64,000 bases of DNA from Cordia subcordata (Eukaryota; Streptophyta; Magnoliopsida; Boraginales; Cordiaceae), in NCBI GenBank assembly GCA_028554755.1, contig JAPTOF010000003.1, positions 26,142,001-26,206,000 on the forward strand. Direction: 5' to 3'. The position numbers were made by a program, and so were the translations under genes. Numbering within the stretch: the stretch's first letter is position 1; each line of letters begins with the position of its first letter. Positions 1 through 13,524 of the stretch are shown piece after piece. The notes beneath the pieces are model-generated. The model saw only the letters and a program-made list of their open reading frames with translations, did no database searches and was not told the DNA's origin.

Positions 1-346
1 AAGATCCACAATGAGATATTATGTTACCATAATCTTAAAAGTAAAATGCCTTTGAAAATTAGAATCATTACTGCCACAAAATATTCAACTACACTTGTAT
101 TTAAGGTCACTAACACTTACTTATAAAGAATTCTTAATTTATGTCTCACCTTGGTTCTAAAAAATCACGTGTGATATGTAAAATTTTCCGTTTACGATAT
201 ACTCAACCCAGTTTTCTTCCATCTGGTGTAAAGGAGTTCGTGAAAATAAACAATTGATTCGTCTAGCAGTTATGCATCCATTAAAAGGTTGAGACCTTCA
301 AGCCCATTTCTTATTGGATACGAACGGCTTTTTCTGTTTTTTTACA
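1..346. other. Intergenic AT-rich DNA
   Basis: No coding region, RNA gene or repeat recognised. A pyrimidine tract ending in CAG at 346 would serve as a 3' splice acceptor for the open stretch that follows. Confidence 0.4.
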
Positions 347-640
347 GATCCTGAAGCAATAAAATTGTTAAGGCACGTTTGGCCCCTAAACGTGCCGTGG
401 TCTTTGAACACTGAGCACTGCGGCAAATTTCCTTTGGATTACTACAAGTTGATCTGGGGCGAGTATTACAAGGCAGACCATATCCAGCTATTTACTACTT
501 CACGAAAGCAGACCATCTTTCAACTTGGATCTCCACGTTGGCCCATTCGTCCGGCCCATTTGATACAATTGTTTTCATTACAGATTGCTCATTGGGTTCT
601 CCTTGAAGAGAATCAACCCAGTCTGCTTAGCCGAAGTTGA
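347..640 (+). CDS. Candidate terminal exon of an unknown gene
   Basis: A T-rich tract and CAG end at 346, a plausible acceptor. Downstream one frame stays open for 97 codons to a TGA at 638-640, beginning PEAIKLLRHVWPLNVPW and ending QPSLLSRS. Its base composition is richer in G+C than the flanks and the residues are varied rather than low complexity, which is why it is listed. I do not recognise a domain, no upstream exon can be seen in the 346 bases available, and a (TC)n run plus poly-T follow immediately. It could equally be a chance open frame or an old transposon fragment. Confidence 0.2.
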   Translation, partial: DPEAIKLLRHVWPLNVPWSLNTEHCGKFPLDYYKLIWGEYYKADHIQLFTTSRKQTIFQLGSPRWPIRPAHLIQLFSLQIAHWVLLEENQPSLLSRS

Positions 641-3600
641 TTCGATCCTCTCTCTCTCTCTCTCATAAACTCTTTTTTTTTTTTTTTTGGGAAAATGAGC
701 TTGAAAGATTGAAATTTATCATTTTTTTTTGTTGGAAATTTATTGAAATTTATCATAGTTTTTTTTTTTGTTGGAAATTTAGTTATTTATTTATTACTAT
801 AGAAACAAAAATAACTCAAAAGAGAAATTACAAGTCCCATCCTTTGAATCATTATTTATGTGCTGAAGGGTGCTAATGGAATAATAGATTCGTCAGCTAT
901 GAGTGTTAAAGCAAGGGCTCGTTTTTTCCTGTTGAGTCAATGCCCCTCCGTTTGAGATTGTTATTGTCTTCGCATTTTGTGTATGAAGTTAAAGTGTAGG
1001 CTAATCACAGTGAAATTAATTTTCATCAATGAAAGTTATTTTTTATTATTAAAAAAAAAAAGAATACATCACGAAAAATGTGCGGTAATGTATGTGCTAG
1101 ATGGTTGATAATAATATTTGGCCGGGGAAAAAAAAAGGAAAAGGTAACTAATAATAATTCTTTTTGAATGCCCAGCAAAAATAATTCTTTTTGGTGAAGA
1201 GATAATCATAAGTGATCCGTTGCCTGCACCAACCAAATTTTAAAAGAGATGAAATTAAATATTCAGTTTTAGAGAAGAAAAAATGATGGCCACAATTAAT
1301 TTAAGAGGATGATTGTCACCCCATTCAGACAATGTCATCGTAAGTGCTTTTTAGAACAGGTGATGACACGTGTCATCGTATGAGATAGTTAAGGAATGCC
1401 CCATACCACACACGCTTTGGCACTTGTCCATTTCAAACACAGCCAAAAGGCCCAAATCCCCAACCTCCTCTCCACTAAACGACAAAGAAGCTTTGGATTC
1501 ACCGGACGCGCCGGTAGCGGGTGATCTTACGGGGTTGACACTTTTTTCACGGCTTTCTTTCTTTCTTTCTTCTTCTAACAAAACGCTAGAGATAGTCGAT
1601 GGGCGACTTTGAGCCACTCGTTTCCGTAAGTTCTAGGCTTCTTCGTGCTTGCGGGTCCCGTTTGTGGTCCTTCTCTAGCTGACGCCGTCAAATTCTCTTT
1701 GCCCACTCCCTTCTTTTTCTTCTTTTTTTTCCTATGATTCGGATTCGGTGTAGAATTTTCTGTTAAGGTACTTTTCCTTTAAAATGGATGCATTGCATGA
1801 AACTCATTATGAATTATCATAAATATATGTTATTTTTTTTATAATTTTAAAATAAATCTAAACAGTTCTTTTAAAGATATATATGTTATAATTTTTAAGA
1901 ATCACAGGAAGTTCAGTAGTTATTTTTTTAAGGTATCTGTATTATAAATTTTAATGTTACAAAAGGATTCTATATCTATTTCTAAATTACGTGAAGTGAC
2001 GTGCATTTATGATAAAATAATAGGGGTTTAATGCTATTTACCCTTTTAACACTACAAGGGAGTCTTGCGCCTATTTTGAAATTACAGAAATAAAAAAACA
2101 CTTATGATAAAATAATAGGAAGTTTGATGCAATTTCCCTTTTAAAAAATCGAGTTCATGACAAATTCATCAAATTTCGTTAAATCTCAGCCAATCTTTTC
2201 AAACACATCATAATAAATAACTAACTATTTGATACTAACTCCGTTTTGTAGAATTTTAGTTTTTAGATTACAAAATTTTTAATAATAGAGTTTTTAGATA
2301 GAGGTGCTATTAACTAAAACAGTTCATTTCTTGATCTTTTGTTTAGATGTTAAGTTTTCAGTTATTTTAGAAGTAATATTAAAATTTTAAAAAATATAAA
2401 TAATATTAAAAAAGTAAAAAAGTAACTTCCTACTTAATGTACAAATAACTGTAGCTTTGAAAGGGTTTTTTTTTGACAGAATCTGATTCGGAGCTACTAA
2501 TTGTTGACTTTCTTTTACTTTTGATTGTTTCACAGAAACTAGGGAAAATAAATAGTACTTTTACTTTTAAATGTCAAAAACCGAACAAAACATAGCCTAA
2601 TGTCGCTGTTAAAAATACGGGGTGATAATATTAAGAAAAAAGAAAATTTAAAGTTAAAAAAATTTCTCGAAAATATACAAATAATTTTAAAGAGTTTTAA
2701 TTGTGAGCTTTTGATCTTTTAATTTTTTTTAAATTTTAAAATTTTCTTAATAATATCTAAAAATTAAGTCAAAGAGAACCAAAACAAGCTTTCCTTCTCA
2801 CGTGGCTGACTGTTTAAACGGCCGTGAAGTCCCAGACATATGAATCATCTAAACTACACCTGTCACATGTGAGCTGTTCCAATCGAGAAATTCAATTTTA
2901 TAAAGAAAAAACAAAAAGAGCGATATAGAATATGCTTTACGTGCTTATGGGATAAGCCATTTTGGGCCCCACCCTCCCCCTCCGGGGCTGTTTGCTCACT
3001 GGCTGCGGTGTCTGAAACCTTCCATCTGGGAAGGGATAATTAAATAAAAAAGAGTAGTCCAGATTCAAACTACGAAATTCAGTTACCGCCAAAGCGAAGA
3101 AAATTTTAACGTGTTTTTAGTTTTCATCCCCCCAAGGTACGTGTCAAAGATGACTGTTTGGGTTTGAGAAGTAACTTTGAACTACGTGCCTCGCTCTTCC
3201 ACGTGCGCCAGTGGAGATGGCTTGGACTTTTTTTTTTTTTATTTTTTCCGGTCAATGAGATGGCTTAGACTTGGCCAGCCACCAAACAAACCCAGATTAC
3301 TCATAAAGCAAGTCTTCAACAGATTTGCTTATCTGTTGCTTTACCTTTTCTCCAGAACATATTTTCTTACTTTTTAATATTTAATAACACAATAAAATGA
3401 TTCAGTCAAAAAAAGAAAAATATAAGAGGAGAAAACAAATTTCCAAATACTGAATTTGATGTTACATATACACGCTTTTATGCTTGCTCTGATTAAAAAT
3501 ATATCTTTTCTGATATGTCAATCACATACTAGAATTCTAAAAGTATTTTATTTTTAACATGAATATTTTCCTTATCTACCACCTACAAAGAACTACGAAA

Positions 3601-6400
3601 AGGATAGACTCTTCTAGAAAAGAAATATAAAATTATTTATGAATGATCTATAACCAACACCTAAACAGAAAAGTGCAAAACATACAACTCATAGTAGCGC
3701 CTATGATTTGAATTAAATCATTTGTGCTTAAGCATTGAGATGATCTTGAATAATAAGAGTAAAATTTTGAATCTTGGATACAGGTCAAAGATGCAGCTGA
3801 ATGTCCAAGTTGCACCAACACGAAATGATGATAAAGTGCTTTTACGTATTAAAACGGAAAACCCAGATGAGGTCAACCATGTTATGGCAAAATGGATGAG
3901 ATAAACTCTTCAAAAGAAGACCAGGAAAAGGAAAATTGGAATCGTAATCATTTTTTTTTTCTTTTTTGTCACAAAAACGTACATTAAAATTAAAACCATC
4001 CCAATACTATAAATTCGATAATTTTGCAACTCACCTCGATGCGAAAAAAACTAGATTATCTGCATTTCTCCAAATCTGAAAATTTCCTTTTTATGAATTT
4101 AGAGGTCTTTGACATTACAAATACTTAATGGAGTTGTCGCTATATAAGAAAGTACAGATTAATCCAAAGCGGTCTTTACATCCCAAATGCATGTCCTCTA
4201 TTGAATAGTTGTAACTATCAAACCACGCCTCTATATGGAGCACGGCTGCACGGGATTTAAAAAAAAAAAAAAAAAGATCTTTTCAAAAATAGTTTGATAG
4301 CAGTAAGAAACATATATAATTATTATCAGTTAGTCATTAAATTCCGTAACTGTGTAAACAATTGATAGCAAGAAGCGTTTAATTATAACTAGATCTTTAT
4401 ATATGTGTGTGTGTGTGTGTGAATTCTCACTATCAAATGTAGAAACTGGCCTCAAGAAAATATTTCACGAATTTTATAGCATGTTTTATTTCATTTCGAA
4501 TATTTTTGGGGGTTTGTTACGTTTTATGGCAATCGAAGGAGCATGTGTTTCCTCCGTTTATTTTTTTCCCTTTTTTGTTTATTACACTTTCACGGAGTTT
4601 ATATTCTAAATAATTTTGGGGTTGTAATTAGGTATAATTTTAAAAATATAATAATCCAAAAAAGAAATATTTCCTACTCACAGAATGACACAAGGACCAC
4701 AATAAGTGGGCTCAATTTTAATCCTCGGAAGGAATTAAAAAAATGAAAAACGAACATGGAGATGCAATCATTTAAGTTAAGCCATTCATTAAACAATAGT
4801 CCCACCCCTTAATTTACTAATTGCATTAACATATACGAGCATGGCGAGCGCCCACCTAGAGGCTAGAAGGCGAATGAGCACACAAGAATTAAATCAAGTG
4901 ATGTCACAAAATTCACGGTGAGATTATACCCCATTAACAAATTGAATTTTTTAGAACTTTCGAGAACTAAAGAAAAGAGAATATGAATGTACCATTAACT
5001 AATTAATTACTTCACCATTTCCATGAAAATCATCGTCATTTTTTTTTGTGACAAAAAATTTAAGTAACGGAACTCAACCAGTAACTAACAAATCTTAAGT
5101 ATATAATACATTCCCTATACTGTGTACTTATTAAGTCAAGGGTACTAAACTCATGACAGTACACTGAATTTGAACTCGGATTATAAACCAATGAAAAAAA
5201 AAAAAAACTTAATGTAATTCTTGTTCCCTTTAACTATCACCTTTTTCTACCAAAAAAAAAAGCACCAAAATTGACCCGAAGATTTATAGTAGCCACGAAC
5301 TTCATAAAATCGTTTTCTTCTAAAAACAAACTCAAATCTTGATTCATATCCTACCGAAATCTAATGGGTAATGTTCCATTCCTTCGCTTTTTTAATGGTA
5401 AATATAAAATATTTGTAACATATCAAGTCGGACAAGATGCCAAGTGGAGAATTCTATCTAAGGAGATATATATGGAGATAGATATATATTGGTTAGTGGT
5501 CAGCAAAGGAGGAGGTAAGTTTGGAAGTGGTCCAACAAAACTTCACCAAAGATCCATATTACCAAACACACGCCCACCTTTTAACCCCCCCCCGCCCCCC
5601 CACCCAACAATTAATTATCTTGTTTGGAAAAAAAAAAAGTGTTGTAAAATACGGACTTATAGAGGGAAATGTTTGGAAAACGCAACATTTTTAAATTATA
5701 TTTAAAATCTAGTTCTTGAACAAAATATTTTTCTTTTAGAAATATCAAATTTACTTTGTGTGAACTCTTAGGAGGAAAAAAAAATGATAGAATCCTTAAT
5801 CATTGTATTCAGAAATTACTAATTATTTTATTTGTGCACCACTGGACGCGAATTCACGTGCTGAAACGTAAAAAATAATTTAAAAACTATAAAATATTTC
5901 TTAATTTATTATTGAGAAATGATGCAATGAGCTAGAACGTTGAAAATCACATTTATACAATTACACAAATACACATAGATTTCTCTTTGAAGTAATTATT
6001 TTTGTTAGGGGAACATCATTAATTGTTTGACCCCAAAAAAAAAACGAAAAAGAAAAAGAAAAGAACCTCATCAATTGTTTTGTTATGAGAGGGCAGTTAA
6101 AAATCACGGGGACGAAACTGCCCTTGAACTGGAAGCGGTTGTGTGGTGAATGAAAGTGAAAACTGAAAAAGAAAAGACACATCACTATATTTTTGTGGGG
6201 GGGGAAGAGAAATTGAGAAGGGAGAGAGAGGGGAAGCGGGGGGGGGGGGGGTTTTAGACACAGTTCCTTTTTGGTTGGTTCTCCAAACCCAGAGGTTTTT
6301 CATTTCTGTCCACAACCTTACTTTAAGCAAACCATATATATACCCACACATAATAATAATATACATGCATCATATCCTCCAAAGGAAAACAATACAACAT
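641..6400. other. Long gene-poor intergenic region
   Basis: AT-rich DNA with many poly-A/T runs, a (TC)n stretch at 646-663, a (TG)n microsatellite at 4401-4420, a C-run at 5586-5601 and a G-run at 6238-6253. A more GC-rich block at about 1360-1700 holds a G-box-like CACGTGTCAT near 1367 and, at 1600, a short ATG frame (MGDFEPLVS) ending in a good donor (GTAAGT). No following exon could be found. A short coding-like patch lies at 3784-3904. Nothing else in this region can be supported as a gene. Confidence 0.5.
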
Positions 6401-6414
6401 AGCTATTCTATACA

Positions 6415-6423
6415 TATATAAAG
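6415..6423 (+). promoter_or_regulatory. TATA box of the TBP1 gene
   Basis: TATATAAAG lies about 80 bp before the donor that ends the untranslated first exon (…GTACAG/GTAAAT at 6501/6502). Transcription start is inferred at about 6445-6455. Confidence 0.5.
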
Positions 6424-6501
6424 AGAATTCAAATTGTTCTTCTTTTTTTTTTCATTTTTCTGGTGACGCGAGTTCATTGTTGTTGTGTGTCATCTGTACA
6501 G

Positions 6502-7406
6502 GTAAATTTCGACCAATTGTTTGAATTGTACCAAGTTTTGATGTTTCTTTTTGGGTTTTGGAGTGATTCGATTGTGGGGTTGGAATTTTGGAGATCTTTG
6601 TGGGTTTTCCGGTTCTGGGTTGGGGTCTTAAGAATAGCTTTGTAAGTTTGCGTCCAATGAACTCCAAACTGAATCTGATTCTTTTTTTTCGAAATAGTGC
6701 ACAAGGCTTAATGTGCATGGGCCTGCCTTTTCTGGGTTTTTGCGGTGGAATTGAGTCTGATCATGGTGAAGATCCGATCAGATTTGTTTTTTTTTTTTCC
6801 CTCTTTTGCATTTTTTTTTTTTGGGTTTGTTTGTTCGTTTTCTTTGGCTTGATCGCGTGTATATGAAGAATTGCATTTAAAGCTATGAAAAGTTACTCTG
6901 AAATTGGAACTTTTTTTTTTTTCCTCAAATTCAATTGCACGAGAAGCTTTTGTGCAATTGGTAGAGATTTTTTCAATGAAAAAGCTGTCTGTGTCCGCGT
7001 CTCGTGTTGATGTTCTCCATGCTGTGATTTTTATGTGAAGTATGAGATGGGGTTTTTGGGTCTTTAGGCGGGCCGGCACAGAGCTCCATGCATATTGAGT
7101 CCGGGGAATGGGTAAATTGATGTGAGCTTGTGCTTTTGTCAAATTAACAATTTTGAAAACGAGATTTCTGGAATTCAATTATATTATTTGTGCTGTTATA
7201 AGATGGTGGTGATCGTGACATGGAAACAATTTGATGTTTTATTGGATTACAACAAATGCAATCTATTTATTGTCGATATAGATGGGCAGAGTGGTCTGTC
7301 AATCGAGAGGAGTGGTTATGATTTTATATTACATTTATTCATAATTTCATTGGATTTAACGATATAGACATCTGATTGATGTAATAGTGTCTCAATTATC
7401 TTGCAG
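6502..7406 (+). other. 5'-UTR intron of the TBP1 gene
   Basis: Donor GTAAAT follows ACAG at 6501. The acceptor TTATCTTGCAG ends at 7406. The 905-bp intron is T-rich, and a long first intron in the leader is common in constitutively expressed plant genes. The open frames on the opposite strand inside it are not supported as genes. Confidence 0.6.
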
Positions 7407-7460
7407 ATCGAGGTGGGTTTTGTTCCGCCGCATTATTTCATTCTTTGATCTGTTATTCGT

Positions 7461-7484
7461 ATGCTGCTTCAGATATGGTGGTGA
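7461..7484 (+). other. Upstream ORF overlapping the TBP1 start codon
   Basis: ATG at 7461 opens a seven-codon frame (MLLQIWW, stop TGA at 7482-7484) that overlaps the main ATG at 7475 in another frame. Ribosomes that use it would pass the true start, so it may reduce TBP1 translation. Seen in the sequence; the effect is inferred. Confidence 0.5.
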
Positions 7485-10400
7485 AGAAGAGGCTGGATTA
7501 TGGATTCCGAGGCTGTGGAATCCCTGATGTCCCGAGAGGTCCGAGATCTGTGAGAGTAAGGTCTTGTTAAATAAGCTTAATTGTGTTAAAATTTGTTCAA
7601 TTTTTCTTTTTATTAATTAATTTGTTTTTCCCCTTCAATCCCGTTCAGAGGAGAGGACCGCGTAAAAAATTGGTAGGGGATGGCCAACTTTGTGCATTTG
7701 AATTGTTGGCAGCAGTAGCTGGCAAGCTATTACTGGAGAGTGAAAGCTCTGCTTCTAGTAATGCTGAAGAAGCCAAAGATCAATTTGATATCCACAGAAA
7801 TGGTGTCAAGCATGAAAAATTTGAAGAAGACAAAGCTCTCAGGTCTGATTGCCTTGACCAGGGAAGCTGTGTGGAGAGTGCATTCACGCCAGATTCTGCA
7901 GTTCGAGAGCAGAATTCAAAATCCACTTTGGAAGAAATTCCACACTCTGGAAATGATACAGTTTCTGATTCCATGAAGGATGTCAATCTTGATTTGAAGT
8001 TGGAAATATCCACCAAGAATCATGCTAATGGACTCGTCTATAAAGCCAAGGGGGAGTCATCTGATCTTGACAATTTATGTGAAGGTAAAATTAAGAATGG
8101 AACTGACCGACAGGCAGATGATGTCAAAAACCAGACTGGAGTTTTGATTGCTGCTAACTCAGGAAGTGTAAAGGATCCAACAGATCAGTGTATGAATAAT
8201 AATGCACTAATTAACTCAGATAGTGGTGTACAGATGCCCTTGTCTAGGAACCCCGTTCCTAGTGCTTCTTTTGCAAAGCGCAGGAATGATGTGAAGTTAG
8301 GAATTGTTGTAGATGATGACGAAAATTCTTTTGGGTGCAATAGCACCAAGATAAAGGGTTTTAGGCCACAATCGCGCCTTGGATACAGAAGAATAAGGAA
8401 GATTCTTTCATCTAAATACTGGAAAGTAGGTCCTAAGCTGAAGTATTCTGAATTTTCTAACAGTTGTAAGTGCAGTAAACCTTATTTGCTCATGTCGCTC
8501 ATACATTTGTTTTATCTCTGTTACTCATCGACATGTATCATTTTCTTGGAACTTGCAGATGAGGGAATGAAGCCCTTTTACAGCAATAGAAAAAGCTTGT
8601 ACACACGTGAAAGATGTCAACATGAAGCTCCTTCTAAGAGAAGGAAAATATGTGACCATAGCTTTGTGGTAGCATGTGATGAGGAGGGCAGTAGTGAAAG
8701 CATTTCAAATTTGCCTGGGAAAGGAGTTGAGCGAGATAATAAAAGTTCAGCTGCATTCTCATATAGAGGTCCTTACCATACTATGATGTTAGGAATTTGG
8801 TTTTAGTTGTGTTATGTGGTCTTCCTAAATATTTGCATTTCTTTTACAGCAAGTGGACCACCAGCATCAGTCAAAGGTCTCCAGAAATCTAGGGATGCTA
8901 ATGGTATTTTGAATTATTGCTCTTTTCTGCTAGCTTCCCTCTGAAAACATGCATTTTTAGCTTTGTTGTTTTGCCTTGAAGAAATTCTCATGTTTAAATT
9001 TTCTATTGTTCAGTGAAATTGAGCATAAAGTCTTTCAAGGTGCCTGAGCTTTACATTGAGGTTCCTGAAACTGCGACTGTTGGTGCACTTAAGGTACAGG
9101 TTCATCCTTTGTCAATTATGTCTTTGGCCATCTTGAATAACACTCATCTTGGTGGACTACTAATGTGTAGGTTTATGTTCCCTTCTTTGTGTTATTGATT
9201 GCAATAGGCTTTCTTGTAATTGACGGACAAGCATTTGGTTCTTCTAGCCTCTTATACACATATTTCAGCTAGAGGCTTTATATCTTTATGGAATATATGT
9301 TGATTAAGTTCTCACATCAGTTGGTAGATTGAACAAATATCTAGGGCCCCATGTTGCTGGTTGCAAACACAAAAAACTTCCGCTGATACCCATTGTATTT
9401 GTTCTTTCTTTTACCGGATTTTGTGTTCTTGATAATTATAAGTTGCTGTAATGATTATTAATCTGATGCTGGTGCAAGATTTCTCCTGAAGTTTTGGGTT
9501 TCAATCCCTCTTTCAGTTGCAATATGAATGTGTGATAATCTTTTGTTCACTAAATTTATGGTTTAATATGAAAGCGTGGGAGTAATGTGGTATGGTCTAA
9601 CTTTTGTCAACAGAGGACTGTTATGGAGGCTGTCACATCTATACTAGGAGGTGGCTTGCGAGTAGGTGTTGCACTACAGGGGAAGAAGGTCAGAGATGAT
9701 TATAGAACCTTACAGCAGGCTGGTATATCTGGCAGTAGCAACCTTGGGAATTTGGGTTTTACATTGGAACCTAGTTTTGACCGACCTTCGCCTTCTGTGT
9801 CTCCTAAAAAGCCTTCCACTTTGAATCCACATGACTCTGATCAAAGATTGCCCAGGTGAAGTTGAATTCCTTTCAAGGGTATTCCGTAGTTGTTTTGATC
9901 TTTTGTCTCTGTTGTACTCAAAAATATGTGTGTTCTCTGGAGGCATGTTTATATTGCTCATTAATTATGTAGTCACAGCATAGCTTAACTTTATTAGTTT
10001 GGTAAAACAAAGATATATCTCAAGGAAATTGATGAGGCTTACAAGTTCTATTGTCAGTTCATGTTTAACATATTATATTTCTACTTTTCCAGGTCTCCTG
10101 CTGGACCAAATTTACAGCTAGGGCTTCCCATCTCCAGTACTTCAAATGATCCTCAAGTCCCCAAAATGGAGAAAACTATTGAGGTTAACCATGAATCAGC
10201 AATCCCTCCAAGCAAACCTGCTGATGCAATTGCTGATGGAACAGCTCAGGACACTAAAGCTTTGGTTCCAGTCCCTCCAATGAATGTGGAGGCACTTGCC
10301 ATGGTTCCAGCGAACCCTAAACCTAAACGTTCTGAAGTTTCGCAGCGCAGAACCAGAAGGCCGTTCTCTGTGGCAGAAGTGGAAGCACTCGTTGAAGCTG

Positions 10401-11186
10401 TTGAAAAACTTGGAACTGGAAGGTATTGCAACATTGACACCTCCCTGTGCTTGCAATGTAATCAAGACCTTTACAGTCATATGAGTATAATTTGATTTTT
10501 ACAGACATTCTCAATTGTACAGGTGGCGTGATGTTAAAATGCGGGCTTTTGACAATGCTGATCATCGAACTTATGTTGACCTGAAGGTAAGATGTCATTT
10601 GCTGCTTTTATCTTGTTAGATCTTGGCAAATGATTTCCTATTCTTCTATCTTTTTGGCTGATGGTATGGATGCATGAAAGAGATGCTTTAGCTGTATATG
10701 ATTGTTAAATGAGGCAGCTTGGAAGTTTTTTTCTTTATTATTTTCACTGGAATTAGTAATTGCCACAATTGCCTGTAACATATGACAAGATTTAGTAAAT
10801 GCCAGCTTATGTTGGAGATTTTCTAATCCCTTGTACTTTATTAATCTCACCTTGATCTCTAAATGATTGCATGAGAAAGCAAAAGAAATAGTTGGGAATT
10901 GTGGATAAGTTTGGTATCCTATTGTCTTACAATACGTGCCCTCGGATACTAAAAGTTGTTTTCCATCACCCTTCACTGGTTTATACAGGATAAATGGAAA
11001 ACATTGGTCCACACAGCCAGCATCTCGCCTCAGCAAAGAAGGGGGGAGCCTGTGCCACAAGAGCTTCTCGACCGAGTCCTAACGGCCCATGCGTTCTGGT
11101 CTCAACATCAGTCTAAGCAACACGGGAAGCATCATGTTGAAGCTCTGAGGACTGTGGACAGACACGTGGAGGGAGTCGGAGCTTGA
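7475..11186 (+). CDS. TBP1: Telomere repeat-binding protein (TBP1/TRP family, UBL plus Myb/telobox domain)
   Basis: Nuclear protein that binds double-stranded plant telomere repeats (TTTAGGG). Coding exons read from splice signals: 7475-7555, 7649-8465, 8559-8768, 8850-8903, 9014-9093, 9614-9855, 10093-10422, 10523-10586, 10989-11186. They join in frame to 691 aa, normal for the family. The N-terminus has the family signature MVVKKRLDYGF, and AFELLAAVAGKLLLE follows. A central block ends in RRIRKILSSKYWKV. A ubiquitin-like domain starts near residue 388 (VKLSIKSFKVPELYIEVPE). The C-terminal Myb domain, about 582-645, contains RRPFSVAEVEALVEAVEKLG and the telobox helix VDLKDKWKTLVHTA. Exon 4 ends at a weak donor (AGAG/GTCCTT), the least certain junction. 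A 5'-UTR intron and an overlapping uORF precede the start. Family assignment is very secure; the choice among TBP1 and TRP paralogues is less so. Confidence 0.93.
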
Positions 11187-11364
11187 GGGAGTTTGTCGTA
11201 TTGTGAAGATGTAAAAACTTATGATAGGAGAACATTAACAACTCAAATGTAAAAAAGAATTCTTGTTAAATTTCGTGTAGCATTTTTTCCTTTTCAGCAC
11301 TGATTTATTGCCAAGTCTTTTGACTGAGATGTAGAAGGGCTTGGCGCCTGTAAATGATTCAGTG

Positions 11365-11370
11365 AATAAA
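11365..11370 (+). terminator. Polyadenylation signal of TBP1
   Basis: AATAAA lies 179 bp after the stop codon, in a T-rich 3' UTR. It is the only canonical signal near the gene end. Confidence 0.5.
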
Positions 11371-12403
11371 AAGCATTCTAACAGGAAATGCAGTGTCCAT
11401 TTTGTTGGTTCTATTCTTTGATATGTGGTTCAACTTGAAGAACAAATTATACGGAAAAAAGAAAAGAATAATATATCTTGTACGTTTAACTTGTCAAGGT
11501 TTCATTTGTCAATTGTTTTGGTGTGCATCTATCTATTTCGTCGACCGTGTTGGTTGAATTATTTACTTCCCGTTCTTTGTTCATCAACCTGGAAAGACGG
11601 ATGATGTGAGAGGATTTAAATTCGTGGCGAATAATTTTGTTGACGGATGAATTATTATTCAATTAAACCGTCAGATTATAATTTTAAAATTTGAATATGG
11701 ATCCTAACAAATCATCTTATATACGAGACGTCTCCTTTTAAAGTTATAATACGACGAGAAGAATTCAATATAGATACACTTATTTATAGTATTATAATAA
11801 TAAAATAGTTTGAATAGTTGTCCACCACCATTGTAAATCCTCTTATATGTTATAATATTCCTTTTCGTCACAACATTATGAGGTGTTTTAAGGCTAGCTA
11901 GCAAATATATTAGAACTTGCTCAAATACTGCTTTCTGACTTCGTAATTTAACTTTGCTTGAGAGGTAAGAAGAGTATATACGGTGGTCTGGTATCGTGCA
12001 GGACTTTCTTCTAACTTCCTTGAACGGCAAGTAAAGATCATTAAAAGATAACCCAACCCAACTTGGCCGTCCTGACAAATTGTTGGAAAAGCAAAGTTGA
12101 AACAGATGAAAAAAGTAACGGCGACGATCTCCTTTGTCTCAACAAGAATGCTTGCTTCAATTGGACGCTTTACTCGTATCTTCGTTTTTCTTTCTTCCAC
12201 GGCTCGAAAATCGAATGCAACGTAACACTTAACTCACTCCAATCCCAGTAGTTTCACTTATTTCTAATTGTTCCCTGTAATTATCAATCGTTTCTGATTA
12301 TCACTTCCACAAAAACTACTTTTTAATAATCAACCGATCCAAAAAAATTATTTGCAAACAGATGAGCTGGACAATTTTGCTTAGAGTACTCTTATGTTAT
12401 AAA
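11371..12403. other. Intergenic region after TBP1
   Basis: AT-rich sequence with scattered short open frames on both strands. No family resemblance, splice pattern or repeat structure recognised. Confidence 0.4.
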
Positions 12404-12630
12404 GGGCCCATTTGGATTAACTTTTTTCAAAAGCGTTTTTTTTAACAATTTTTGAAAAATAATTTTTTTTAGAAGTTAAAAATTCTAATTTCTAATAAAT
12501 GCTGTATTTAAGCTTTTTCAGAGTTTCAATTTTTTAAAGACAAATCAAATAATTATTACAAATTTAATGTAACTTTTTTTTAAAAAAAAAATATTTTTTC
12601 CTTTAAAAAAAACCCAATTCAAACGGGCCC
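12404..12630. mobile_element. AT-rich MITE with GGGCCC-TTTG terminal inverted repeats
   Basis: The left end GGGCCCATTTGGATTAAC is matched in inverted form by the right end, AATTCAAACGGGCCC. The interior is mainly T runs, then A runs. A diverged copy lies at 32129-32352 and shares interior phrases such as AATAATTATTACAAATTTAAT. No coding capacity. A clear target duplication was not found, so the superfamily is uncertain. Confidence 0.65.
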
Positions 12631-13524
12631 AAGAATGTTAATGTTACATAATCACCAAAAAATTAGAGATTTTGTCGGACATTTATTATAGTACAGGGAG
12701 TTATTCTAATTTACGAGTTTTAAAATATAAAAAATGTTGTACAACTATAACAAAACGGTGCAATTTGCCTAAAGAAGTGTAGAGGGGGTTTTGTCTAAAC
12801 TTGATTCTCCTTCAATTGGCAACAATCCTAGGCGGAGGCGATTACTTTTTCGAAGGCAAGCACGTTGAGGCATGTGAAATGAATAAGTGTTGGTACGTAG
12901 CTTGAAAAGATGTCCATATAATTATTGGGATCGCGTGACCTTTTTCGGTGGTGTTGTGTGTCTGCTATTACTTATCACAATGAATGTGTAGCTGATCTCG
13001 ACAGTCTGGTTTGGTTGGGTTAGAAGATCATGTTCACAACAGAAGAAGTATTTTTTTTTTTTTACTTTAAGGAAGGACAAAGACCGATTACAATATCTAT
13101 TTAGCGGGAATTGATCCATGGACTTATTCATACTAAAAGTGAGAGACATACCATTTTACCGTTAGGTCTTTTGTAACACAAGAAATAAATTAAAAGAAGA
13201 ACATGCATACATGTAGCACAAGCACCCCTGCGCACAAGGTTTAGCACCTAATAAGCGTCCAATTGAGATCACTCACCCACCAGCCTGGCTTAGCTAGCCT
13301 CTCAGCTGTCTCTCTATATTCACCTTTCTCTGATCTGATCTAAATCAGGTTTTCTCTTATTATTTAATGTTATCCAATCTTTTCAGTGATATATATAATA
13401 TACCATATAGCCTCATCAATAGATCTTGGACAATCATGTTCATCCATTCAGCAGATTTGTCGTAGATTCTTTTATTGGATGAATCATTTTAATCATTGTA
13501 AACAATATATGTCACATGCTTTAA
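12631..13524. other. Intergenic region before the SCL array
   Basis: No gene seen. The left boundary of the A/B tandem duplication lies at about 13525. Confidence 0.4.

Noticed and set aside
1351..1617. Complementary open frames on both strands in the GC-richer block
   Set aside because: No homology, no consistent splice partners, and the overlap on both strands points to composition only.
6708..7178. 156-codon minus-strand frame
   Set aside because: It sits in the T-rich leader intron of TBP1, and its Lys-rich sequence simply reflects poly-T on the + strand.
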